Shown here: one piece after another, positions 17,553-26,315 of the stretch
Layout of the letters: each line of letters begins with the position of its first letter
How positions within the stretch are numbered: position 1 is the stretch's first letter
NCBI GenBank assembly: GCA_049514575.1
Contig: JBEKUX010000014.1
Span: forward strand, 1 to 54,865
Reading direction: 5' to 3'
Length of the DNA: 54,865 bases
Origin: BOG-1184 sp049514575
GTDB lineage: Bacteria; Fibrobacterota; Chitinivibrionia; Chitinivibrionales; Chitinispirillaceae
Translations under genes and position numbers: made by a program
Notes under the pieces: generated by a model
Told to the model about the DNA's origin: nothing
Database searches by the model: none
The model's input: the letters and a program-made list of their open reading frames with translations, nothing else

Positions 17553-17988
17553 GAGCGGAAGGCCTGTAAGCCGGGTTCTGTCTTTTCCGTCCTGATTTAA
17601 CAAGCCGGAAGAGGCAGTCATTTGTCTGGCCTGCTCCTGCGACGCAGGAGCAGGCATTGAGCGACCTACCCGAGGGAATTGAAAACGGACAGTTTCCTCA
17701 TAAGGGCAATGCCCTCATGAACTCCCTCTTATTTGGTCTTGCACCGGATAGGGTTTGCCTGCCGTTTACCGTTACCGGGAAACGCGGTGGTCTCTTACAC
17801 CACCATTTCACTCCTCACCCCTTTTGCCTGCTTTTGAGCAGGTAAAAAGAGCGGTCTTTTTTCTGTTGCACCTTCGTACCCTTGCGGGCCCCTTGCTCAG
17901 CACAAGGTATCCTGTCCTTCGGTGCCCGGACTTTCCTCTGCAACGTCTTATTTGAATGCACAGCAGCGACTGCCCGGCCTTCCGCTCG
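17553..17988 (-). ncRNA. rnpB: RNase P RNA (class A)
   Basis: The catalytic RNA that trims 5' leaders from pre-tRNAs. On the minus strand the ends pair as GAGCGGAAGGCC with GGCCUUCCGCUC (P1), and the hallmark GAGGAAAGUCCGGGC lies ~50 bases in. Further inside are a GGUGCAACAGA-type segment and, near the 3' end, an ACAGAACCCGGCUUACAGGCC segment, the universal 3' core. Length ~436 nt fits bacterial type A. A run of seven U follows the 3' end directly and may end transcription. The Omp85 frame opens only 12 bases downstream. Apparent reading frames in this interval are spurious. Confidence 0.95.
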
Positions 17989-18327
17989 TTGTGAAGATAC
18001 TTTATGCCTTATAAAAATATCGTCATTGGCTAAAGGCTCCCGTAGGGAGGGTGTGGGGTGCCTGTCTGCCGAAGCCTCGGCGCAGGCAGGGGCACCGATT
18101 GTGCAGAAATGAACTTTATTTGACCCCCCCCCCCCCTCACACTTTAGTCGCGTTGGAATTAAAGAGATTAAGAAAAATTACTAAGTAAATTGCTTTTAAC
18201 ATTAGCAGTAGAATAATCGTTGTTATTTAAGGAGAATATTTCTTTTCCGCAGATAAGTTGGGAAAAAATTATTTTATAAGCTCTAAAAACGATACATTTA
18301 ACTGGAAAACATCAAAGGAGTGAAACG
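17989..18327. other. Non-coding stretch between rnpB and tkt
   Basis: No convincing gene. It should hold the rnpB promoter (minus) and the tkt promoter (plus). A strong hairpin lies at 18057-18096, a run of 13 C at 18124-18136, and an AT-rich segment at ~18150-18300. The tkt ribosome site AAAGGAG is at 18314-18320. Confidence 0.7.
18057..18096. repeat. Repeat-like hairpin, CCTGTCTGC / GCAGGCAGG arms
   Basis: Inner arms CCTGTCTGC and GCAGGCAGG pair over 9 bases with one G-U, around a loop CGAAGCCTCGGC. Outer GGTG and CACC extend the stem past a two-base bulge. The GC-rich composition contrasts with AT-rich flanks and looks like a dispersed palindromic element. Copy number cannot be seen here. 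Confidence 0.5.
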
Positions 18328-20397
18328 GTGAAAGACGCAAAAGTGATTGACCGGGCAGCAGATAATATCAGGATACTTGCTGCGGCAATGGTGGAAAAAG
18401 CGAAATCCGGCCATCCAGGCGGGGCGATGGGCGGGGCGGATTTCATCAACATCCTTTTTACGGAGTTTCTCCGGTTCGATCCGAGCGATCCTGCATGGTT
18501 CAATCGTGACAGGTTTTTTCTTGATCCGGGGCACATGTCCCCAATGCTTTATGCACAACTGGTTTTAACCGGTGTTTTTACCCTTGATGAAATTAAAAAT
18601 TTCAGGCAATGGGGAAGTACGACGCCTGGCCATCCGGAGCGAGATATCACCCGCTGTATCGAGAACACCTCTGGCCCGCTCGGTCAGGGACATGCCATGG
18701 CGCTTGGCGCGGCAATCGCCGAACGGTTTCTTGCTGCGCGGTTCGGAGAATGGATGGCGCATAAAACGTATGCGTATATATCAGATGGCGGTGTCCAGGA
18801 AGAAATTTCGCAGGGGATAGGCCGTCTTGCCGGGCATCTTGGGCTGTCCAACCTGATCATGTTTTATGATTCGAATGACGTGCAGTTGTCAACCATGACC
18901 TCTGATGTCACGAGCGAAAACACGGCAATGAAATACCAGTCGTGGGGCTGGAATGTCATCTGCATCGAAGGTAACGACCAGCAGCAGATCCGGGACGCAC
19001 TCAAAAAGTCAAATGAAGAAAAAACGCGGCCTACAATTATTATCGGCAGGACGACCATGGGCAAAGGTGCTGTCGCGGAAACCGGTGAGTCGTTCGAAGG
19101 GAAAGTCTCTACTCACGGCATGCCGCTTTCCGAAGCTGGCGGGTCCTTTGCAAAAACAATTACCCATCTCGGCGGTGACCCTGCCAATCCGTTTGTTGTA
19201 TTTCCTGACGTTGCTGAATACTATAAACAGGTGCGGGCAAATCAAATCCAGACGGCAAAAACGGTAAAAGAGCAGGCTAAAGCATGGGAAAAAGCTAATC
19301 CCGAGAGTGCAAAAAAGCTTGCCGCTTACATTGCAGGAGATGTGCCGGTCATAGACTGGTCTGCGATCCAACCCAAGGCAGGCAGCGCGACCCGGGCCGC
19401 ATCCGCAACCATACTTGCCGAATTTGCAAAGAAGATCGGAAACATGATCGTTTCCTCCGCTGATCTCTCAAACAGCGACAAGACCGATGGCTTTCTGAAA
19501 GGGACAAAAATTTTGAAAAAAGGCGACTTTTCAGGCGCTTTCCTGCAGGCAGGGGTGGCTGAATTTACTATGGCGGCGATCATGAACGGCATTGCCTCGC
19601 ATGGCGGCGTCATTCCGGTATGCGGCACTTTCTTTACTTTTTCTGATTTCATGAAGCCGGCGACCAGACTTGCAGCGCTTATGGGATTGCCGGTAAAGTA
19701 TGTATTTACCCATGACTCCTTCAGGGTCGGTGAAGACGGGCCCACGCACCAGCCAGTTGAACAGGAAGCACAAATCCGTCTGCTGGAGAAACTCAAGACA
19801 CCCGAAGGTCACCGGAGTATGCTGGTTTTGCGGCCGGCCGATACTCCTGAGACCGTTATAGCCTGGAAAATGGCGCTTGAATGCCGTCATGCGCCGTGCG
19901 CGCTGCTTTTATCGCGGCAGAATATCCCGGATCTTCCTGCACGCAAGAACTCAACCCGCTCAGCCGATAGTCTGGGGGCGTACCACGGAGCGTATACTGT
20001 TGTGGAGTGCGAAGGGAAACCGGATATCATTCTTGTGGCAAATGGGTCGGAAGTAGGTACACTGGTGGAAGCGGCAAAAATAATAGAGAATGAGAAAAAA
20101 ATCAGGGCCCGGATTGTTTCGGTTCCTTCGATAGCGCTTTTTTCAGAACAGCCGATAGACTACCGTAATTCGGTGATGATGCCACGGATCCCGGTGTTCT
20201 GTCTGACTGCCGGACTGCCAGTGACCCTGCAGGAGATGGCTGGACCACTCGGCCAAGTAGTGGGTATGGAACGTTTTGGCGCTTCTGCGCCGTACAAAGT
20301 CCTTGACGAAAAGTTCGGTTATACGGCGGAAAAGGTAACAACGAGAATTTATAACTACCTTGATGGGTTTGAAAGTTTGCGAAAGAAATTATTATGA
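18328..20397 (+). CDS. tkt: Transketolase
   Basis: A thiamine-diphosphate enzyme moving two-carbon units between sugar phosphates in the pentose-phosphate pathway. The 689-residue length is normal. Motifs visible: KSGHPGGAMGGADF, DPGHMSPMLY, NTSGPLGQGHAMALG, the TPP-binding region YISDGGVQEEISQG to FYDSNDV, STHGMPLSEAG, the catalytic-Glu segment QAGVAEFTMAAIMNG, and RVGEDGPTHQPVEQ. The TPP motif reads SDGGVQEEIS rather than the usual GDGxxxEGxxxE, a mild divergence. GTG start at 18328 is fixed by AAAGGAG 7 bases upstream. Its stop overlaps the next start by 4 bases. Confidence 0.94.
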   Translation: MKDAKVIDRAADNIRILAAAMVEKAKSGHPGGAMGGADFINILFTEFLRFDPSDPAWFNRDRFFLDPGHMSPMLYAQLVLTGVFTLDEIKNFRQWGSTTPGHPERDITRCIENTSGPLGQGHAMALGAAIAERFLAARFGEWMAHKTYAYISDGGVQEEISQGIGRLAGHLGLSNLIMFYDSNDVQLSTMTSDVTSENTAMKYQSWGWNVICIEGNDQQQIRDALKKSNEEKTRPTIIIGRTTMGKGAVAETGESFEGKVSTHGMPLSEAGGSFAKTITHLGGDPANPFVVFPDVAEYYKQVRANQIQTAKTVKEQAKAWEKANPESAKKLAAYIAGDVPVIDWSAIQPKAGSATRAASATILAEFAKKIGNMIVSSADLSNSDKTDGFLKGTKILKKGDFSGAFLQAGVAEFTMAAIMNGIASHGGVIPVCGTFFTFSDFMKPATRLAALMGLPVKYVFTHDSFRVGEDGPTHQPVEQEAQIRLLEKLKTPEGHRSMLVLRPADTPETVIAWKMALECRHAPCALLLSRQNIPDLPARKNSTRSADSLGAYHGAYTVVECEGKPDIILVANGSEVGTLVEAAKIIENEKKIRARIVSVPSIALFSEQPIDYRNSVMMPRIPVFCLTAGLPVTLQEMAGPLGQVVGMERFGASAPYKVLDEKFGYTAEKVTTRIYNYLDGFESLRKKLL

Positions 20398-20924
20398 AAA
20401 TAGGAATCGTCAGCGATACTCACGGTAATACTGAATTGCTTGAAAAAGCCGTGGATTGGATGTTGCGTAAACAGAAGATAGCAATACTCTATCATCTGGG
20501 CGATGAATATGATGATGTCCAGCACCTTGGGGACCGTTTTCTGGAAATCGTTCAAGTCCCGGGTATTTACGACGAAAGGTATAAAAATGGCTCTCTTCCG
20601 GCAAAGTCGTTTGAAATCGTACTGGGTCTTACCTTACTGCTTGCACACAGCTATGAAAAGGACGTGACAAAAGAAGATATCCAGCGGTCAGATATACTTC
20701 TTTACGGCCATACGCACCGGGAGGAACTGAAACTTGCAGACGGAAAGCTGTTTATGAATCCAGGTCATCTTAAAGGGGCGCTCGACAAGAACCTGCCGCC
20801 TACCTTCGGACTGCTTACCATTATGGACCGGAATGCTTCTGCTGCGATCTACGGGATGAATTTCAAACTGGTTCATTCCATGGAATTGATCAGGTCGGAA
20901 ACCGGGTTGTACAAGACTTCATAA
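20394..20924 (+). CDS. YfcE/MJ0936-family metallophosphoesterase
   Basis: A 176-residue calcineurin-like phosphodiesterase with a two-metal centre. Motifs: IGIVSDTHGN (Asp, His), HLGDEYDD (the usual GD with Asn/His downstream altered), LLLAHS, and LLYGHTHREE with MNPGH. Members hydrolyse phosphodiesters in vitro; the natural substrate is usually unknown. The start overlaps the tkt stop (ATGA), so expression is tied to transketolase. Confidence 0.88.
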   Translation: MKIGIVSDTHGNTELLEKAVDWMLRKQKIAILYHLGDEYDDVQHLGDRFLEIVQVPGIYDERYKNGSLPAKSFEIVLGLTLLLAHSYEKDVTKEDIQRSDILLYGHTHREELKLADGKLFMNPGHLKGALDKNLPPTFGLLTIMDRNASAAIYGMNFKLVHSMELIRSETGLYKTS

Positions 20925-20927
20925 GGT

Positions 20928-21983
20928 TTACTTACGCATTTTCTCACGAAGATTTTCCTTGGGATCACCTTTCATTTTCTGCAATGCAACCAATTCAGCT
21001 ACGGTCTTCTTTAAATCGTTCCCGCACCGTTGATAAAGATCATAATAAATGTTCAAATCGCAGGAATAGGTGAGAGTAATTAAAATAGTCGCATTATTAA
21101 TTACTGCCTTTGAAAGACCATTATAACTCTTTGTTTTAAATAGAGAATCATAATGGCTTGTAATGTCAGACTTGAAATTTTCAATAATCTGATTTTTCGA
21201 TACGATTCTTAATGATCGTGATTTTTCATTCCGGTATACACTATCCAGTTTAAGGTATAAATCACCCATGAGGCGGTAATATGTTTTAGTATCCTCTATA
21301 TACAGCCGGGCTTTTTTATAAGCATCCGAAGCGGTTCCGTACATTTCTCCTATATAGTGCAGGCTGGCTTCATCTCCTACGAAAGTAGCAACTTCTTCGT
21401 TGAACTGACTCTGATTTTTTATAAAAATAGTCGCATGGGTTAGTTCATGGAATATCAGGCTTGATAGAGAATAGGGGCCATAGTTTTTCATAAACGAGTA
21501 AACGGGATCACGCAGGATGCCGAGCGTGCTGAATCCGGAAACTTCACCTATCAGCACATCATATCCTTTTTTCTTCAATTTTTCGGCCTCTTTTTCAGCA
21601 CTCTTTCTGTCAAAATAGCCTTTATAAGGCATGGAGCCGAAAAATGGATAGTGCCAGAGGTATTGCGCGAAGGTATCGGCCCTGGCCGCATAGACATTAT
21701 CAATGAGATAGTCACGATTTACATTAACAAAGCAGGAAAAGTTTTTGTTTTTATTAAGCCCGACATTTTCAACCGCAAACCGGCGGATAGTTTCCACATT
21801 AATTAAAAAATTCCTTATATCCTTTTGTGTGGAGGAGTCAGCGATCAAACTTTTGTTGGATTCCGCACTGCAATGGTATTTGAGAAGCGTGGAGCCCTGC
21901 TGCAGGTAATAGCAGCTGCATAGAAAGGGGATGCACAGGTAACAGACTATGTTCTTAATCGTACGGATTCCTTCAGCAGCCAT
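20928..21983 (-). CDS. Putative zinc aminopeptidase lipoprotein (COG4324-like)
   Basis: A 351-residue protein with a hydrophobic leader and a lipobox-like FLCSCYYLQQG, so probably a lipoprotein. The zinc-protease motif HELTH is followed by ATIFIKNQSQFNEEVATFVGDEA, which matches the arrangement of the putative aminopeptidase family PF10023 (HExxH plus a downstream Glu). The flanking SGFSTLGILRDPVYSFM is also typical of that family. Its substrate is unknown. It converges on the YfcE gene, leaving only 3 bases between stops. Confidence 0.8.
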   Translation of the reverse strand: MAAEGIRTIKNIVCYLCIPFLCSCYYLQQGSTLLKYHCSAESNKSLIADSSTQKDIRNFLINVETIRRFAVENVGLNKNKNFSCFVNVNRDYLIDNVYAARADTFAQYLWHYPFFGSMPYKGYFDRKSAEKEAEKLKKKGYDVLIGEVSGFSTLGILRDPVYSFMKNYGPYSLSSLIFHELTHATIFIKNQSQFNEEVATFVGDEASLHYIGEMYGTASDAYKKARLYIEDTKTYYRLMGDLYLKLDSVYRNEKSRSLRIVSKNQIIENFKSDITSHYDSLFKTKSYNGLSKAVINNATILITLTYSCDLNIYYDLYQRCGNDLKKTVAELVALQKMKGDPKENLREKMRK

Positions 21984-22102
21984 TAAAACAAGATACGCTT
22001 CGGATGACGGTTAGCGCCATATCTTTTACCTTTAAAAGAACCAAGTGCGTAAACAGGGAATATTTGTTATATTAAAACACTGTAACAAGTTATCTGTATT
22101 AT

Positions 22103-23962
22103 ATGAATCCACTAAGAATAAGCCTTTATAAGGTAATACTCCGGTGCATTGGGATTAGTCTGGCAATTTTTTTTCATTTTGTATCAGGAGATACTATAAA
22201 GGTATTTATTCTTGCCGGACAATCAAATATGGCGGGGTGGGCCCCGACCACTGGTCTACCGTTAAATCTTACACAGAGACAAAACGACGCGATAATCTGG
22301 GATGATGGTAATGTTAATGCATCAAAGGTAAAACAGTGGCTTAATTTGGGCCCTGATTTTGGCGGAGATACCGGTTATTTCGGACCCGAACTCAATTTCG
22401 GGAGAACAATGGCGGACTCTCTGTCTGGTGTAGGTGTAAAAGTTGCATTAATTAAATACTCGGCGGGAGGAACGGATCTTTATAACGAATGGAGGCCACC
22501 AGGTTCTGGAGGAATTACTGGCAACAGGTATAAAAATCTCCTTAACATTATTAAAATGGCACTTGACTCGCTTCCGGGACAGTATACGCCGGAAATCGCC
22601 GGAATAGTATGGATGCAGGGTGAGAGTGATGGCACAAATGCTTATTGGGCAACCGCTTATCAAACAAACCTGACCAACCTGATTGCCGACCTGCGTAACG
22701 ATGAAAAGAAACCGGAGCTACCATTTGTCGCAGGAATGGTACATTTAAGCCCGGATTGGATATTTGCTGATGTTGTGCGTCATGCTGAAACGATTTTCGC
22801 GTATAAGGACTCTACAGTCGGGATATTTGAAACGCAGGATCTTCCCTTGGGAGGCGATAGCGCACATTACCAGACTGCCGCGATGGTGGAAGTTGGAAAA
22901 CGGTCAGCCCAGACAATGCTGCAGTTGATGAAAAAGACGAATTACAGACCACTTGTTGTAGATGCTGGCCTTAGGCAATATCCAATCGCAATTCATTATC
23001 CAGTAGTATGTAATCTTAATGGGAAAATCATTGACGTCGGGAAACCGTTCAATATAAGCAATATTAAGTGGGAAGAGGTGAGCGGGCCGGGAACTGTAAC
23101 GTTCGGCGATAATACTAATCCTGTCACCACAGTTGTATTTCCGCAAGAGGGAACATACCATTTACGGTTGTCAGCCCAAAAGGAGACAATATCTTCTATG
23201 GATGCTGTAAACATTTCCGTTGCTTCGATTCCAAATATTGCCTTAGTTGCTTCATCATGTTCTACCAGTTACTGTTCACCAGGGGAATTTCTCGACGCTA
23301 TCAACGATGGAGCAGACCCGGGGAGTTCAAACGATTACACATGGGCAGCTTATAGCAACTGGCCGCTAACAGGTACACAATGGGTTCAGTATAACTGGCC
23401 TTTACAGATAAAAGCCAACAAGATTGACGTATACTGGTATACGGATAACGGGATTTTCAATGCCCACGGAATTAATGTTCCGGAAAACTGCGAGCTTAAA
23501 TACTGGAATGGGACGGCCTTTTTGCCTGTGACCGGTGGTTCAGGCTACGGAATCGCACCGGATAGATATAATACAACAACATTCGACGAGGTAACGACAA
23601 CTAGCCTCCGCTTGGAATTCACTTCGAAAACCGACTCATCAACAGGAATACTGGAGTGGAATGTGTTTGACAGCGTACCGGTTGCCGTTCGGCATGGTCC
23701 GGTTAAACAATCAAATGATTTCAGTCTATCATTTGGAGCAAATAAACTACATCTATCTCTTCCTTGTTCGGCGTGTGGGAAAAGAGTACGACTCCGTTTT
23801 TTTGATGAAAGTGGTAGGATGATTAAACAATTTGTACAGGATAATCTCAGGGAAGGAAGTTACTCCTTCGGACTTGACTATCTTGAAGCTTCACGGATGT
23901 ATCTGGCAGAGGTTAAATTTAACGGTAAAAGTAAGACGATTGCTTTCTGTACGATGAAATAA
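22103..23962 (+). CDS. Secreted SASA/CE6-type carbohydrate esterase with C-terminal sorting-like domain
   Basis: A 619-residue secreted protein, likely removing acetyl groups from polysaccharide. After the signal region the esterase domain spans ~30-270: the nucleophile Ser41 is in GQSNMAG, with VALIKYSAGGTDL, GIVWMQGESDG and the DSAHYQT catalytic Asp/His block. An Ig/PKD-like beta domain follows (~285-375), then a discoidin-like carbohydrate-binding domain (~380-535). The last ~75 residues (LHLSLPCSACGKRVRLRFFD to the end) resemble a T9SS type A / FlgD-type terminal domain. This suggests surface delivery by T9SS, as inference. ATG at 22103. Confidence 0.85.
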   Translation: MNPLRISLYKVILRCIGISLAIFFHFVSGDTIKVFILAGQSNMAGWAPTTGLPLNLTQRQNDAIIWDDGNVNASKVKQWLNLGPDFGGDTGYFGPELNFGRTMADSLSGVGVKVALIKYSAGGTDLYNEWRPPGSGGITGNRYKNLLNIIKMALDSLPGQYTPEIAGIVWMQGESDGTNAYWATAYQTNLTNLIADLRNDEKKPELPFVAGMVHLSPDWIFADVVRHAETIFAYKDSTVGIFETQDLPLGGDSAHYQTAAMVEVGKRSAQTMLQLMKKTNYRPLVVDAGLRQYPIAIHYPVVCNLNGKIIDVGKPFNISNIKWEEVSGPGTVTFGDNTNPVTTVVFPQEGTYHLRLSAQKETISSMDAVNISVASIPNIALVASSCSTSYCSPGEFLDAINDGADPGSSNDYTWAAYSNWPLTGTQWVQYNWPLQIKANKIDVYWYTDNGIFNAHGINVPENCELKYWNGTAFLPVTGGSGYGIAPDRYNTTTFDEVTTTSLRLEFTSKTDSSTGILEWNVFDSVPVAVRHGPVKQSNDFSLSFGANKLHLSLPCSACGKRVRLRFFDESGRMIKQFVQDNLREGSYSFGLDYLEASRMYLAEVKFNGKSKTIAFCTMK

Positions 23963-23985
23963 ATTGTTCCTCTACACATTCAGTA

Positions 23986-24219
23986 CTAATTATTTAAAAT
24001 CATTCCCATTGAAAAAACGACCATAAAGGCGAGCCAGAGGTAGAGGAGGAGGTTGTTGAGAAGTTGTTCGGTGATGGAAGGCTTAATAGCCTCTTTGGTA
24101 TTTTTTAACGTAGAATCGACATTTGTTTTCCTTTGTGCAAAATGTCTGTATACTGAACGTGAAGTCCAGGCCAACAGCGCTATTCCAATAATTTTAGCGG
24201 AAATAGACGGATAATCCAT
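23986..24219 (-). CDS. Small membrane protein, unknown function
   Basis: A 77-residue product with two hydrophobic helices (IGIALLAWTSR near the N-terminus and LLLYLWLAFMVVFSMGMIL near the C-terminus) joined by a polar, Lys-rich loop. AAAGGA lies 9 bases before ATG 24219, and it starts 13 bases after the preceding gene, so it is likely the second gene of a pair. No family recognised. Confidence 0.55.
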   Translation of the reverse strand: MDYPSISAKIIGIALLAWTSRSVYRHFAQRKTNVDSTLKNTKEAIKPSITEQLLNNLLLYLWLAFMVVFSMGMILNN

Positions 24220-24232
24220 GAAAAAGTTTCCT

Positions 24233-24661
24233 TTACTGTTTTACGTCTGGTAAGTCCGGAGAAGGCGGTGTTTCCAAGTCTACTTTTAAAACGTTAATGC
24301 GGCGCGACGCTATATCCGCGCCGTTCCACAGGAGAACGAATTCATAATTTCCCGCTTCGGGCAACGGAAGTCCGTTGATGTTGCCGCCTATTTCTATAAC
24401 CGAGGTGCGATTCTCGGGTGCTTTGACATCCCAGGGCGGGAGCTGCATTGAAAAATCGCCGTTTTCCTTTCGGAAAATAAGCTGCGCATTGCCGTCCGAT
24501 GCCACATCCGTCATGGCAATATAAACTGCGCAATTGCCGTGTTTTGAGGGAAACCCGGCGCTGTTTATGGAACTGAATGTCCCGGCGAGAATGCTCTTTC
24601 CGGAATGCGCGTCGCGGTAGTAATAATCGCAGAGAATCATTGAGAGCACGATAGGTTTCAT
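24233..24661 (-). CDS. DUF6941-like protein
   Basis: A 142-residue protein opening with VLSMILCDYYYRDAHSGKSILAGTFSSI, the pattern of small cytoplasmic proteins annotated DUF6941 (a CD motif followed by a KxxLxGxF strand). The remainder is beta-rich with a proline-rich tail. Function unknown. I use ATG at 24661 (MKPIVLSM); an ATG at 24682 adds seven residues. Confidence 0.65.
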   Translation of the reverse strand: MKPIVLSMILCDYYYRDAHSGKSILAGTFSSINSAGFPSKHGNCAVYIAMTDVASDGNAQLIFRKENGDFSMQLPPWDVKAPENRTSVIEIGGNINGLPLPEAGNYEFVLLWNGADIASRRINVLKVDLETPPSPDLPDVKQ

Positions 24662-24803
24662 ATTTTTGCGATTATCAAGCACATTGTTGAATTGTTAAAC
24701 AACTAAATTACATCATTGAGCCGAAAATTACAACGTTAAACCGCTCAACGGAACGTATATTTAATAGCCAAATTTAACTACTAGTAAGCAGCGATATCTG
24801 ACC

Positions 24804-26315
24804 ATGCCTGATAACGTTCGTGTACGTTTTGCCCCATCACCGACCGGTTACCTCCATGTCGGCGGTGCGCGGAGCGCACTTTTCAATTATCTTTTTGCAC
24901 GCCACCATGGCGGTACGTTTATCCTGCGTATTGAAGACACGGACCGGAGCCGTTTTGTGGAAGGGGCCATGCAGGAGATTTTCGACAGCATGCGCTGGCT
25001 CGGGCTCGATTGGGACGAAGGGCCAGAAACAGGCGGAGATTATGGACCGTATATTCAGTCCCAACGGGTCAAGATTTACCAGGAACATGCACAAAGGCTT
25101 ATTGAATCCGGAAATGCCTACCGGTGTTTCTGCACGCCGGAACGACTTTCCGAACTTCGTGCCGGGCAGGAAAAGACAAAACAAACAGTCGGTTATGATC
25201 GCAAATGCCGCGATCTTCCGATGCAGGAAACACGAAAACTTTTTGCTGAAAACCGGCCGCATGTTATCCGCTTGAAAATTCCATCAGGCCGCAAAGTTCT
25301 TTTCGAAGACCTGATCCGCGGACCGATCGAGTACTCAAGCGATGTGCTGGATGATATAGTACTTATCAAATCTGATGGTTTTCCCACATATCACATGGCA
25401 AACGTAGTCGACGACCATCTTATGAACATCACCCACGTCATGCGCGGTGACGAATGGATCTCCTCAACCCCGCGGCATGTCCTGCTGTACGAGGGATTCG
25501 GCTGGAAGCCGCCTTGTTTCGCTCATATGCCGGTCATCCTCGCAGAAGACGGGAAAAAACTTTCCAAACGCAAAGGCGCAGCATCGGTAATGGACTATAA
25601 ACGGGCGGGTTTTCTCAGCGAATCTCTTTTCAATTTTCTTTCACTTCTTGGCTGGGCGGCAGGTCACGACCGTGAAAAAATGCCGCGGGAAGAGATCATT
25701 AAATCGTTTTCCATAGAACATATTTCACCAAAACCGGCCGTATTCGACGAAAAGAAACTGGAGTGGATGAATGGCCTCTATCTGGCTGAAAGGACAGCGG
25801 CCTCTCTTGTCCCTGAAGTCGTTCCGGTCTGGAAGGAGAGGGGATGGATTGATGTTAACAGGGGCGATAATGATCCATATTTTTCCTCGGTGGTTGACCT
25901 TCTGAAGGTCAGATCGAAAAAGGTCACCGAATTGATCGATAATTCAGTTTATTTTTTCCAGGATCCGGTTTCATATGAAGAGGCGGCGGCAAAAAAACAG
26001 TTCAAACCTGAAACAGTAGGGTTACTAAAGGCATTACTTGTCAAATTAGAAAAAACATCGCCGTTTGATACTTCGTTACTTGAAAAAATCTATCAGGAGT
26101 ATTCAGAAAAAACGAATATTCAGCCCGGACAGATTATCCATCCAACGCGTTTGGCAATAAGCGGGGTGAGTTTTGGCCCGGGATTATTTGAGCTTATGTC
26201 CGTATTAGGCAAAGAAATCGTTGTTCGTAGAATAAAAAATGCAATTTCATACATTGAAAAAAATGAAAGTATAGAGGAAAATTATGGCTACCGAAAGCAC
26301 AAAATCCAAAGCTAA
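24804..26315 (+). CDS. gltX: Glutamyl-tRNA synthetase
   Basis: Charges tRNA-Glu with glutamate. The 503-residue class I synthetase has the HIGH-type motif FAPSPTGYLHVGGARSALFN and the KMSKS-type motif KKLSKRKGA, with the RxEDTDxxR segment (LRIEDTDRSRF) between them. The C-terminal helical anticodon-binding domain follows. The last 32 bases overlap glnS in another frame. Having GlnRS next door suggests this GluRS may be discriminating (tRNA-Glu only), which cannot be tested from sequence alone. Confidence 0.95.
   Translation: MPDNVRVRFAPSPTGYLHVGGARSALFNYLFARHHGGTFILRIEDTDRSRFVEGAMQEIFDSMRWLGLDWDEGPETGGDYGPYIQSQRVKIYQEHAQRLIESGNAYRCFCTPERLSELRAGQEKTKQTVGYDRKCRDLPMQETRKLFAENRPHVIRLKIPSGRKVLFEDLIRGPIEYSSDVLDDIVLIKSDGFPTYHMANVVDDHLMNITHVMRGDEWISSTPRHVLLYEGFGWKPPCFAHMPVILAEDGKKLSKRKGAASVMDYKRAGFLSESLFNFLSLLGWAAGHDREKMPREEIIKSFSIEHISPKPAVFDEKKLEWMNGLYLAERTAASLVPEVVPVWKERGWIDVNRGDNDPYFSSVVDLLKVRSKKVTELIDNSVYFFQDPVSYEEAAAKKQFKPETVGLLKALLVKLEKTSPFDTSLLEKIYQEYSEKTNIQPGQIIHPTRLAISGVSFGPGLFELMSVLGKEIVVRRIKNAISYIEKNESIEENYGYRKHKIQS

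Noticed and set aside
17657..18112. Short plus-strand reading frames
   Set aside because: They lie in RNase P RNA and its flank; the conserved RNA core explains the sequence.
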